5,096 nt of DNA from Phycisphaerae bacterium (GCA_021736615.1 JAIPFN010000086.1:1-5096); one strand, 5' to 3'; shown: positions 1 through 4,479, numbered from the stretch's first letter. Numbers and translations are program-made. Notes: generated from the sequence alone by a model not told the origin.

Positions 1-8
1 ATATAATG

Positions 9-56
9 TCATATACCATCTACAGGCAGACCTACATCCTTACAGCCCATCGTCAT
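9..56 (-). pseudogene. Possible 5' end of a small minus-strand gene (DUF1059-like start, frame closes early)
   Basis: On the minus strand an ATG at 56-54 is preceded by a perfect AAGGAG (65-70) with an 8-nt spacer, the best ribosome binding site in the window. The frame encodes only MTMGCKDVGLPVDGI before TGA at 11-9. The start resembles the N-terminus I remember for small DUF1059-family proteins (Met, a Cys-Lys-Asp-Val-Gly block, then a second Cys 7 residues after the first). If one base were restored after the Val-Gly codons, the next frame would read SACRWYMT, which puts a Cys at that spacing. The rest would lie beyond the left edge. It could equally be a genuine 15-codon peptide or chance. 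The frameshift and the family are inference. Confidence 0.25.
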
Positions 57-163
57 AAACCTTTCTCCTTGCAGCACTTACAATGGCCACCGTCTTTCTG
101 GCACGGATATTGCTTTATTTACTGGTGATATTTTGATAAATTGCTTTAATTGAAGATTTACTT

Positions 164-169
164 AAGGGG
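164..169 (+). promoter_or_regulatory. Ribosome binding site fixing a TTG start
   Basis: AAGGGG lies 6 nt before the TTG at 176-178 and about 21 nt before the first in-frame ATG at 191. Only the TTG is at normal spacing, so this site decides the start of the CPBP gene. The upstream gap (57-175) has a -10-like TTTAAT at 145-150 but no convincing -35, so I do not call a promoter there. Confidence 0.65.
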
Positions 170-175
170 TTTGAT

Positions 176-859
176 TTGAGTTCTAAACGAATGGCTTTGC
201 TGGGATTGTTACTGCTGGTTCCTGCTCCGAGTATTGGTGTGTTTGCGGGTATGATTACGCTGCCGGATAACGTAATCGGTAAACTGGTCTTTGCAGCTTC
301 CAAGTTCTGGATATTGGTGGTTCCGCTTTTCTGGGTTGGTTTCGTTGAAAAGGAAAACTTTAGCTTATCACGGCCCAGGAATGGAGGCTTTGGAGTCGCG
401 GCCGGGCTTGGTTTTTTGATGAGTTTGGTTATTGTTGCGGCGTATGCGGTGTTTGGCCCGCTTCTTATAGACCCTGCCGGGATCAAGTCAATGGCCGCAG
501 AGGTCGGGCTTGCCAACCGTTATGTCTACCTCGGCGGTGCTGCGTACTGGATACTTGTCAATTCGGTTCTGGAAGAGTATGTCTGGCGATGGTTCGTTGT
601 CAAGCAGTGCAGGGTGTTTATGCCCAGATGGCCGGCAATTATTGTCTCGGCGGGCTGCTTTACCATTCATCATATTATAGCGATGCAGGTATATTTCAGC
701 TGGCCGGTAACGATACTGGCGTCAATGGGGATTTTTATCGGCGGAGCGACCTGGTCGTGGTGCTACCTGAAATACAAATCGATCTGGCCGGGGTACATAA
801 GCCATGCAATGGTCGACGCGGCTGTCTTCGGTATTGGCTACATCCTGATATTCATGTAA
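176..859 (+). CDS. CPBP-family (CAAX protease/bacteriocin-processing) intramembrane metalloprotease
   Basis: A 227-residue polytopic membrane protein, probably a zinc-dependent intramembrane protease of the CPBP/Abi family. The three family motifs are present in order: EExxxR at residues 133-138 (EEYVWR), FxxxH at 162-166 (FTIHH), and HxxxD at 210-214 (HAMVD). In the family these Glu and His residues are the presumed metal ligands and catalytic base. Hydrophobic segments lie at roughly 8-25, 35-57, 72-95, 117-131, 153-170, 172-192 and 208-226, so it should sit in the cytoplasmic membrane. The length is normal for the family. The start is TTG at 176, chosen for its AAGGGG site; ATG at 191 is the alternative. 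It stands alone with no partner gene on the same strand, so nothing here shows its substrate: members process prenylated proteins or peptides, give bacteriocin self-immunity, or are uncharacterised. The family call is firm and the function open. Confidence 0.9.
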   Translation: MSSKRMALLGLLLLVPAPSIGVFAGMITLPDNVIGKLVFAASKFWILVVPLFWVGFVEKENFSLSRPRNGGFGVAAGLGFLMSLVIVAAYAVFGPLLIDPAGIKSMAAEVGLANRYVYLGGAAYWILVNSVLEEYVWRWFVVKQCRVFMPRWPAIIVSAGCFTIHHIIAMQVYFSWPVTILASMGIFIGGATWSWCYLKYKSIWPGYISHAMVDAAVFGIGYILIFM

Positions 860-1001
860 TCAGCCGGCCTAACAGGAAGGTACAAGCCCTCCAAATCAGG
901 TTAATGTCACTGATCTCGGCAATGCTGTATACAAAACCAACCAGGATAACGCTGCTTCCAAGAGACATTGCGGACATTAAAAATTCCGCAAAATGAAAAA
1001 C

Positions 1002-1028
1002 GGTAAAAAAATGGTAAAGAATGGTAAA
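1002..1028 (+). repeat. Three GGTAAA direct repeats spaced 10-11 bp
   Basis: GGTAAA occurs at 1002-1007, 1013-1018 and 1023-1028; the last two copies extend to ATGGTAAA. The spacing is about one helical turn. They lie in the 250-bp spacer between the CPBP gene and the isomerase-like gene, about 80 bp before the latter's ATG. This could be a protein-binding array or simple slippage in an A-rich stretch. I see no clear terminator or -35/-10 pair elsewhere in the spacer. Confidence 0.4.
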
Positions 1029-1109
1029 CTTTTTCAATGATTTTTATGCCGTTGAGCAATTAAGCCGAAATCATCATGCTGGTAACACATTTTTAACAAA
1101 GGCAAATAC

Positions 1110-1910
1110 ATGAATATTCGGTATGTTGTTTCTACGATGGTTTTCTGGTGGCGTGAGCATAACCTGTCATTCGAGCAAGAGTGCGATTTTCTGCGTTCGC
1201 TTGGCTTTGGCGTCGAATTATGGCCGACGATCAAGGGCAATAACGACTGCCGCTATGTCAAACGGAACTGGACAAGGCTAAAAAACGCCACTGAGGGCAT
1301 GCTAGTGGCGATGCATTCGCGAAATGACGGGCCGACACTGGAGGAATGGAGCGAGCAGATTGACTGCGCAAAAATGCTCGGCGCCCGCATCATAGCTGAC
1401 CCGCAAAGCCTCTGCGTATCCGACCAGCTCGGCATAGCCGACTGGGGATTTATGACCGATGTTGTGGGGATCGCTAAAGAAAAAAACGTCGCTATCTGCG
1501 TAGAAACCGGGTCGCTGGCGGCGATGCTGCAGATCGGCGAAAAATTTGACTCTGTCGGATATTGCCTCGATACCGGGTTCGCCAATATCGATAAAAGTGC
1601 CGATTTCAGGGAATATGTCGACCAACTCGCGGCCCGGACGACATATCTGCACCTCAACGACAATTACGGCAGGTTCGACGACCACGAACCGCCAGGGGCT
1701 AAACATGGTATCTCAGACGAGAACTGGGGTTATCTGCTTGAGGGGATGTCGAAATATAATAACGAAGTTATCGGGTCTTTCGAGATGTTTCCCCCTATGC
1801 CCGGAACTATGATACGCCAAGCCATGGATTTTCTATTCGGAAAACTTAACTGGCCCGGCAAACCCGAAAGCACCTCAGGTGCCGACGAAAATACTTATCG
1901 GCCGATGTAA
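1110..1910 (+). CDS. Sugar phosphate isomerase/epimerase-like TIM-barrel protein (AP endonuclease 2 superfamily)
   Basis: A 266-residue protein with the xylose-isomerase-like TIM-barrel pattern. Candidate divalent-metal and substrate residues sit at strand ends in the usual order: E36 (VELWP), H69 (AMHS), E132 (CVETG), D154 (YCLDTGF), H181 (YLHLNDN) and E225 (SFEMFP). The segment at 184-196 (DNYGRFDDHEPPG) matches the D-N-x-G-x-x-D-x-H-x-P-x-G loop common in this superfamily. No signal peptide is visible, so it is probably cytoplasmic. The ATG at 1110 has AAAGG at 1098-1102 with a 7-nt spacer. The last 20 residues, from about 247, are polar and Pro/Gly-rich, beyond the barrel. The superfamily includes sugar epimerases, inosose dehydratases, hydroxypyruvate isomerases and endonuclease IV, and the neighbours do not help choose. 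The fold is well supported and the substrate unknown. Confidence 0.85.
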   Translation: MNIRYVVSTMVFWWREHNLSFEQECDFLRSLGFGVELWPTIKGNNDCRYVKRNWTRLKNATEGMLVAMHSRNDGPTLEEWSEQIDCAKMLGARIIADPQSLCVSDQLGIADWGFMTDVVGIAKEKNVAICVETGSLAAMLQIGEKFDSVGYCLDTGFANIDKSADFREYVDQLAARTTYLHLNDNYGRFDDHEPPGAKHGISDENWGYLLEGMSKYNNEVIGSFEMFPPMPGTMIRQAMDFLFGKLNWPGKPESTSGADENTYRPM

Positions 1911-1917
1911 AGGAAAC

Positions 1918-1948
1918 CTCTTGCCCAAAACCAGGTTCCGGACAAGAG
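1918..1948. terminator. Hairpin between convergent genes, possible bidirectional terminator
   Basis: CTCTTGCCC at 1918-1926 pairs with GGACAAGAG at 1940-1948: 8 of 9 positions match, with one C-A mismatch and a 13-nt loop. It lies just after the isomerase-like gene (stop ends 1910) and just beyond the stop of the convergent lipoprotein gene (1982). Neither side has a strong T-run; the minus-strand reading (GTTTCCTTT) is the better one. The convergent placement is the main argument. Confidence 0.35.
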
Positions 1949-1981
1949 ATCACACGTATAATTTGCAATAAATTGCGGTAT

Positions 1982-2404
1982 TTAGAACCCGTATACGGGT
2001 CTTAGCTGATCCTGCGTAGGCATTGACGAGTAACGCTCACCCCTGGGGCCTATAAAGTCGGGACCGCTTTTTGTCAATGTTACAGGTATTTTCGATCCGT
2101 TGGTGTTTGTGATCCATACGGTTACACTGTTCTGACTGGCTCTTAGATCGTTCATTTCATTTTGTCTTGCCGTTTCGGCCTTTTTCTTGTCGGATTCGTT
2201 ACCTACAAGATAACCGATACCGCCTCCTGCACCTGCACCAATTGCGATGGACGTTGAGTCTCCACCGGCTAAAGCACCGATTCCTGCTCCCAATGCTCCA
2301 CCTATCAAGGCATCGTTCTGGGCGTCACTTTCGCAACCGGCAATAAAACAGAATACTGAGCTGATCATGAATACTAAAGTTATTGATTTCATTGGTTTAA
2401 ACAT
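1982..2404 (-). CDS. Glycine-zipper lipoprotein with C-terminal domain
   Basis: A 140-residue predicted lipoprotein. A basic, hydrophobic signal sequence (1-23) ends in the lipobox IAGC, with lipidated Cys at 24. Two perfect GxxxG runs follow: G35/G39/G43/G47 and G56/G60/G64/G68, separated by a GGD turn (47-49). This is the two-helix glycine-zipper arrangement of outer-membrane-associated families (Gly-zipper_Omp or YMGG types). Next come a charged helix (about 70-90) and a likely beta-rich tail (92-140) ending RPVYGF. The ATG at 2404-2402 has AAAAAGGAG with a 6-nt spacer; Met5 lies too far from that site. It is the downstream member of a tandem pair: 36 of its first 69 residues match the neighbour at 2453-2713 without gaps (hand count). 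Similar proteins with the PVYGF tail are familiar to me from planctomycetes, from memory only. Envelope location is well supported; molecular role unknown. Confidence 0.87.
   Translation of the reverse strand: MFKPMKSITLVFMISSVFCFIAGCESDAQNDALIGGALGAGIGALAGGDSTSIAIGAGAGGGIGYLVGNESDKKKAETARQNEMNDLRASQNSVTVWITNTNGSKIPVTLTKSGPDFIGPRGERYSSMPTQDQLRPVYGF
1987..2000. repeat. Perfect 14-bp palindrome inside the lipoprotein 3' end
   Basis: ACCCGTATACGGGT is identical to its reverse complement. It overlaps the codons for the C-terminal Pro-Val-Tyr-Gly and lies three bases from the stop codon. It may be a by-product of the conserved tail, a protein site, or a transcript-end hairpin; as RNA the loop would be tight. 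Confidence 0.4.
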
Positions 2405-2435
2405 TGTTTGCTCCTTTTTCCGGGGTTATTACCCC
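2402..2435 (-). promoter_or_regulatory. Leader element of the 140-aa lipoprotein gene (hairpin plus ribosome binding site)
   Basis: Read on the minus strand, GGGGTAATAACCCC (2435-2422) can fold into a 5-bp stem with an AATA loop, followed by AAAAAGGAG and the ATG. The whole 34-nt block aligns without gaps to the leader of the neighbouring paralogue (2711-2744), 28 of 34 bases matching. The match covers the GGGTAATA core, CCCG, and the ribosome binding site. The hairpin lies about 8 nt upstream of the Shine-Dalgarno sequence. Confidence 0.45.
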
Positions 2436-2452
2436 AATAATAATATTAAATC

Positions 2453-2713
2453 CTATTGCCCATATTGTCTGGCAACAGTCTGTTTTTCTTTCTCTTTCTC
2501 TTGCTGACCGCCAATCCAATAACCGGCTCCGGCACCGATTGTACCGCCGATTAGCATGCTGCCGGGGTCTCCACCGACTATGGCGCCTATTCCGGTTCCG
2601 ATGACTGCTCCAATAAGAGCGCTGTCCTGGGCACTGTTTCCGCAACCGGCGAAAAATAGCGTTATAAAGCTGATTATTAGTACTACTGTTATCATTTTCA
2701 TTGGTTTAAGCAT
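2453..2713 (-). CDS. Short glycine-zipper lipoprotein, tandem paralogue
   Basis: An 86-residue predicted lipoprotein. The signal sequence (1-23) ends FAGC, with lipidated Cys at 24, followed by two glycine-zipper helices with glycines at exactly the positions of its neighbour: 35/39/43/47 and 56/60/64/68, with the same GGD turn at 47-49. The protein then ends after a short Glu/Lys/Gln tail (70-86), lacking the 50-residue C-terminal domain of the 140-aa paralogue. The ATG at 2713-2711 has AAAAGGAG with a 6-nt spacer, the same design as the neighbour. The 48-bp gap to the downstream gene fits co-transcription. Identity in signal peptide, zipper and leader points to a tandem duplication followed by loss or gain of the tail. 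Envelope location is well supported; function is not known. Confidence 0.85.
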   Translation of the reverse strand: MLKPMKMITVVLIISFITLFFAGCGNSAQDSALIGAVIGTGIGAIVGGDPGSMLIGGTIGAGAGYWIGGQQEKEKEKQTVARQYGQ

Positions 2714-2744
2714 TGTTAGCTCCTTTTGACGGGCGTATTACCCT
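2711..2744 (-). promoter_or_regulatory. Leader element of the 86-aa lipoprotein gene, copy of the downstream leader
   Basis: On the minus strand AGGGTAATACGCCC (2744-2731) precedes AAAAGGAG and ATG, matching the 2402-2435 leader at 28 of 34 positions without gaps. The GGG and CCC arms are kept while the loop differs at two positions, so a small stem remains possible in both copies. Confidence 0.4.
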
Positions 2745-2785
2745 GTAAAAAATAAAGAATCTATGTTTAATAACCTTATGCTTAA

Positions 2786-2813
2786 ATCATACTAAATAAT
2801 TCGGTATATCCAA
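2786..2813 (-). promoter_or_regulatory. Candidate sigma70-type promoter for the lipoprotein pair
   Basis: On the minus strand a -10 box TATGAT (2791-2786, one mismatch to consensus) lies 16 bp downstream of TTGGAT (2813-2808, three of six matching the -35). The predicted start near 2779 would give a leader of about 65 nt before the ATG at 2713. The region is AT-rich, so chance matches are likely. Confidence 0.3.
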
Positions 2814-2825
2814 AAAATGCAATCA

Positions 2826-3101
2826 TTATTTCTTACTTATTTTTGACCAGTCCTGGACGTTTTTGGCAAATACTTCTACTGACCTGGTTTTCATTATATG
2901 GCCAATAATAGCCGGTTTGATCTTAATCTTTACCATCGCCTTTTCAGCTCTATCCCACAGTCGGTCGGATTTTTTCTGGGAATCGGCAAGGTACAACTCG
3001 GTGACAAGCTCCTGGAGTTTGCCGAGCATGATAGAGTCCATATTCTCATAGTATCTTGAGATGACTTTTTTCTGATAACTTGAACGATCTTGTACGCCCA
3101 T
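2826..3101 (-). CDS. Small helical conserved-type hypothetical protein
   Basis: A 91-residue soluble, strongly charged protein with no signal peptide or membrane segment. It looks almost entirely helical: a long amphipathic segment (8-38, including the YYENMDSIML and ELVTELYLAD stretches), a charged helix (41-60, DRLWDRAEKA), a Pro-containing turn (62-64), and a final helix (65-85, ending NVQDW). No catalytic motif is visible. I recall similar short planctomycete proteins with the order RYYE, KLQELVTELYLA, LWxRAxKA, hence the tentative taxonomic hint; this is memory, not a search. The ATG at 3101-3099 has AAGGA (3116-3112) with a 10-nt spacer. It lies 112 bp upstream of the lipoprotein pair on the same strand. 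Because a promoter-like sequence falls in that gap, co-transcription is uncertain. Function unknown. Confidence 0.75.
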   Translation of the reverse strand: MGVQDRSSYQKKVISRYYENMDSIMLGKLQELVTELYLADSQKKSDRLWDRAEKAMVKIKIKPAIIGHIMKTRSVEVFAKNVQDWSKISKK

Positions 3102-3252
3102 TAGCCGTTTTTCCTTTAAAATAGCAATCTATAACATTTGCTTCTCAATGCCGCATAATATAAGACGCCTTCGCCGATAAATCTATTGCTTTTTCTTCAA
3201 AATACTGTTTTTTTGCTTGCAATAAGGATTCTTGATCTGTAGAATACCCGGT

Positions 3253-3305
3253 TTCCATAATCCGGTGAAAAATTGAATTTTAATCGTCAATTCACCGATA
3301 TGGAA
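3253..3305. repeat. Imperfect 53-nt inverted repeat upstream of the tRNA gene
   Basis: The outer arms TTCCATA (3253-3259) and TATGGAA (3299-3305) pair perfectly. Inside them CGGTGAA (3263-3269) pairs with TTCACCG (3291-3297), then TTGA (3273-3276) with TCAA (3287-3290), leaving a 3-nt A bulge, a small internal loop and a 10-nt apical loop. About 18 base pairs form in total. It lies in the spacer between the diverging 91-aa gene and tRNA-Thr, 26 nt before the tRNA. No long open frame covers it. It may be an RNA hairpin, a relic of a small mobile element, or an operator region. Confidence 0.55.
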
Positions 3306-3331
3306 GTTTGCTTGCTTATTTGAGTAAAAAC

Positions 3332-3403
3332 GCCAAAGTAGCTCAACGGTAGAGCACTGGTTTTGTAAACCAGCGGTTGAGGGTTCGATTCCCTCCTTTG
3401 GCC
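3332..3403 (+). tRNA. trnT: tRNA-Thr (anticodon TGT)
   Basis: A complete 72-nt cloverleaf, including the discriminator base. The acceptor arms GCCAAAG (3332-3338) and CTTTGGC (3396-3402) pair at 7 of 7 positions. The D stem is GCTC/GAGC (3341-3344, 3352-3355) around a 7-nt loop containing GG. The anticodon stem CTGGT/ACCAG (3357-3361, 3369-3373) encloses loop TTTGTAA, with anticodon TGT at 3364-3366, reading ACA and probably other ACN codons. The T stem is GAGGG/CCCTC (3379-3383, 3391-3395) around TTCGATT. No CCA is encoded, so it must be added after transcription. The discriminator position is C (3403), which is uncommon. A run of six T follows at 3404-3409. The tRNA stands alone, without neighbouring tRNA or elongation-factor genes in view. 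Confidence 0.96.
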
Positions 3404-3411
3404 TTTTTTAG

Positions 3412-3454
3412 TCTAAAGTCTAAAGTCTAAAGTCTTAAAGTCTATAGTCTTTAG
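3412..3454. repeat. Degenerate 7-bp tandem repeat (TCTAAAG)
   Basis: Six consecutive units: TCTAAAG at 3412-3418, 3419-3425 and 3426-3432, then TCTTAAAG (3433-3440, one extra T), TCTATAG (3441-3447) and TCTTTAG (3448-3454). The first three are perfect and decay follows to the right. The array starts 8 bp after the tRNA and lies outside any gene. Confidence 0.85.
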
Positions 3455-3469
3455 ATATTTTTATTTTTG
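3426..3469 (+). terminator. Possible terminator formed by the repeat after tRNA-Thr
   Basis: The unit at 3426-3435 can pair with the changed final units at 3446-3455 (9 of 10 positions, 10-nt loop). A T-rich run at 3456-3469 (TATTTTTATTTTTG) follows. This has the layout of an intrinsic terminator for the tRNA transcript, but the stem is AT-rich and weak. The T-run directly after the tRNA (3404-3409) is an alternative. Confidence 0.3.
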
Positions 3470-3473
3470 CCCC

Positions 3474-3520
3474 GCCGCCTTACCTCTCGGAACTCAATTA
3501 TTTATCATTTTTTGGGCGGC
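3474..3520 (+). promoter_or_regulatory. GC-rich arms in the argB leader, possible long-loop hairpin
   Basis: GCCGCC (3474-3479) is complementary to GGCGGC (3515-3520), with a 35-nt AT-rich loop between. The right arm ends 10 nt before the argB ribosome binding site AAGGA (3531-3535) and is followed by TTGATTTATT. If transcription starts upstream of 3474 this could fold in the leader and influence expression. No ARG-box match and no clear promoter pair are visible between the tRNA and argB. Confidence 0.25.
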
Positions 3521-3541
3521 TTGATTTATTAAGGATACGCA

Positions 3542-4414
3542 ATGGAAAAGGCTATTGAAAAAGCTAAAGCTCTTATCGAGGCGATGGAGTATATCCGCAA
3601 GTTTAACGGCAAGATCGTAGTTGTCAAACTTGGCGGCAGCGTTCTTGACGATCTTGAGCTTCAGAAAAAGCTGCTTACCGACGTTGTGTTTATGGCGACG
3701 GTTGGTATTCGGCCGATCATCGTTCACGGCGGCGGCAAAGCGATCACTCGTGCGATGAGCGATGCGGGACTTGAGCCTGTCTGGGTACATGGCCGCCGTT
3801 ACACAGACGAGCGGACCCTGGCTATCGCCGAACATACACTCGTCCATAAGGTTAACACGCCTATCTGCAATACTATCAAAGAGCTTGGCGCAAATGCCAT
3901 GGCGCTGCATTCATTGTCCAGTTGCGCATTGTTCGCAGAACCTCTCAAACTTTCGACCGATGACGGCAGGAAGCTGGACGTCGGGCTGGTAGGAAAGGTT
4001 ACGAAAATCAACGCCGAGGTACTTGTTACCCTTTGCTCGGCGGGGACGATACCGGTTATCGCACCGGTGGCGTGCGACAGAAGCGGCGGCAAACTCAATG
4101 TCAATGCCGACAGTGCAGCCGGAATGGTAGCAGCCGCCGTCAAAGCTGAAAAGCTTGTAATGGTCAGCGACACGCACGGTATCTATACTGACCTGGAAGA
4201 TAAGTCCACAAGAATATCCAGTGCCAGCGAAAAAGAAATTGAAGAAATGGTCGCAAGCGGCATCATCACTTCGGGAATGATGCCCAAGGTTGAGGCATGT
4301 TTTACCGCCCTGAAAGGCGGAGTCAAAAAAACGCATATAATCGACGGCAGAATACAGCATTCTCTGCTGCTTGAAATTTACACGAACGAGGGAATCGGAA
4401 CGCAGATCGTTTAA
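3542..4414 (+). CDS. argB: Acetylglutamate kinase (ArgB), arginine-sensitive type by N-terminus
   Basis: A 290-residue amino acid kinase, EC 2.7.2.8, which phosphorylates N-acetyl-L-glutamate with ATP in the second step of arginine synthesis (cytoplasmic). Motifs in order: VVVKLGGS (26-33, phosphate-binding K29), VHGGGK (61-66), the GRRYTDE segment (84-90) near the acetylglutamate site, NVNAD (186-190), VSDTHGIY (208-215) in the nucleotide region, and GMMPK with K249. The 20-odd residues before the first strand form a likely helix. Arginine-inhibited hexameric enzymes (Pseudomonas and Thermotoga types) have such a helix, while the insensitive E. coli enzyme lacks it. The C-terminal HIIDGR...TNEGIGTQIV block is also family-typical. 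The ATG at 3542 has AAGGA with a 6-nt spacer. argD follows 136 bp later on the same strand. The enzyme call is firm; feedback inhibition is inferred. Confidence 0.97.
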   Translation: MEKAIEKAKALIEAMEYIRKFNGKIVVVKLGGSVLDDLELQKKLLTDVVFMATVGIRPIIVHGGGKAITRAMSDAGLEPVWVHGRRYTDERTLAIAEHTLVHKVNTPICNTIKELGANAMALHSLSSCALFAEPLKLSTDDGRKLDVGLVGKVTKINAEVLVTLCSAGTIPVIAPVACDRSGGKLNVNADSAAGMVAAAVKAEKLVMVSDTHGIYTDLEDKSTRISSASEKEIEEMVASGIITSGMMPKVEACFTALKGGVKKTHIIDGRIQHSLLLEIYTNEGIGTQIV

Positions 4415-4432
4415 AATGAATAATGATTCCCG
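4415..4432. promoter_or_regulatory. ARG-box-like sequence after argB
   Basis: TGAAT-AATG-ATTCC at 4417-4430 matches the E. coli ArgR half-operator core TGAAT-N4-ATTCA at 9 of 10 fixed positions. It begins at the end of argB and lies upstream of argD. Only one box is seen, whereas ArgR operators usually come in pairs, and no argR gene is in view. Chance is possible. Confidence 0.25.
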
Positions 4433-4446
4433 ACGTAAAGCCGGGA
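4428..4446. terminator. Hairpin downstream of argB
   Basis: TCCCG (4428-4432) pairs with CGGGA (4442-4446) around a 9-nt loop, 14 bp after the argB stop. No T-run follows (TGTGCCATATTG), so it is at best a weak or factor-assisted terminator, or an RNA-stabilising stem at the argB 3' end. Confidence 0.35.
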
Positions 4447-4458
4447 TGTGCCATATTG

Positions 4459-4471
4459 TATAATGTATAAT
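4459..4471 (+). promoter_or_regulatory. Two consecutive TATAAT boxes upstream of argD
   Basis: Perfect -10 hexamers lie at 4459-4464 and 4466-4471, formed by a 7-bp direct repeat (TATAATG/TATAATA). No recognisable -35 lies at 16-18 bp upstream of either, and the TG is directly adjacent rather than in the extended -10 position. A start from here would give argD an mRNA leader of about 70-80 nt, including the hairpins at 4480-4531. Confidence 0.3.
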
Positions 4472-4479
4472 AGTGGAAA

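Noticed and set aside
115..516. Minus-strand 133-codon frame opposite the CPBP gene
   Set aside because: It is antisense to a clear membrane protein; its Pro/Ser/Lys-rich product is typical of a shadow frame and there is no supporting start site.
852..1037. Minus-strand 61-codon frame with a hydrophobic, membrane-like product overlapping the end of the CPBP gene
   Set aside because: It starts with TTG, lacks a ribosome binding site at the TTG or at the internal Met, and its first third comes from the A-rich GGTAAA repeats. I cannot exclude a small membrane protein but cannot support one.
1302..1706. Minus-strand 134- to 136-codon frames opposite the isomerase-like gene
   Set aside because: These overlap a well-supported TIM-barrel gene and show no family motifs.
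2397..2645. Minus-strand 82-codon Arg-rich frame within the 86-aa lipoprotein gene
   Set aside because: It is the alternative frame of a glycine-rich coding sequence, which typically yields Arg-rich shadows, and has no suitable ribosome binding site.
3412..3454. Repeat array considered as a CRISPR
   Set aside because: The units are 7 bp and contiguous, with no spacers and no cas genes.
3332..3454. tRNA 3' end considered as an attachment site for an integrated element
   Set aside because: No integrase and no second copy of the tRNA 3' end is visible; the following sequence is a short repeat and then argB.
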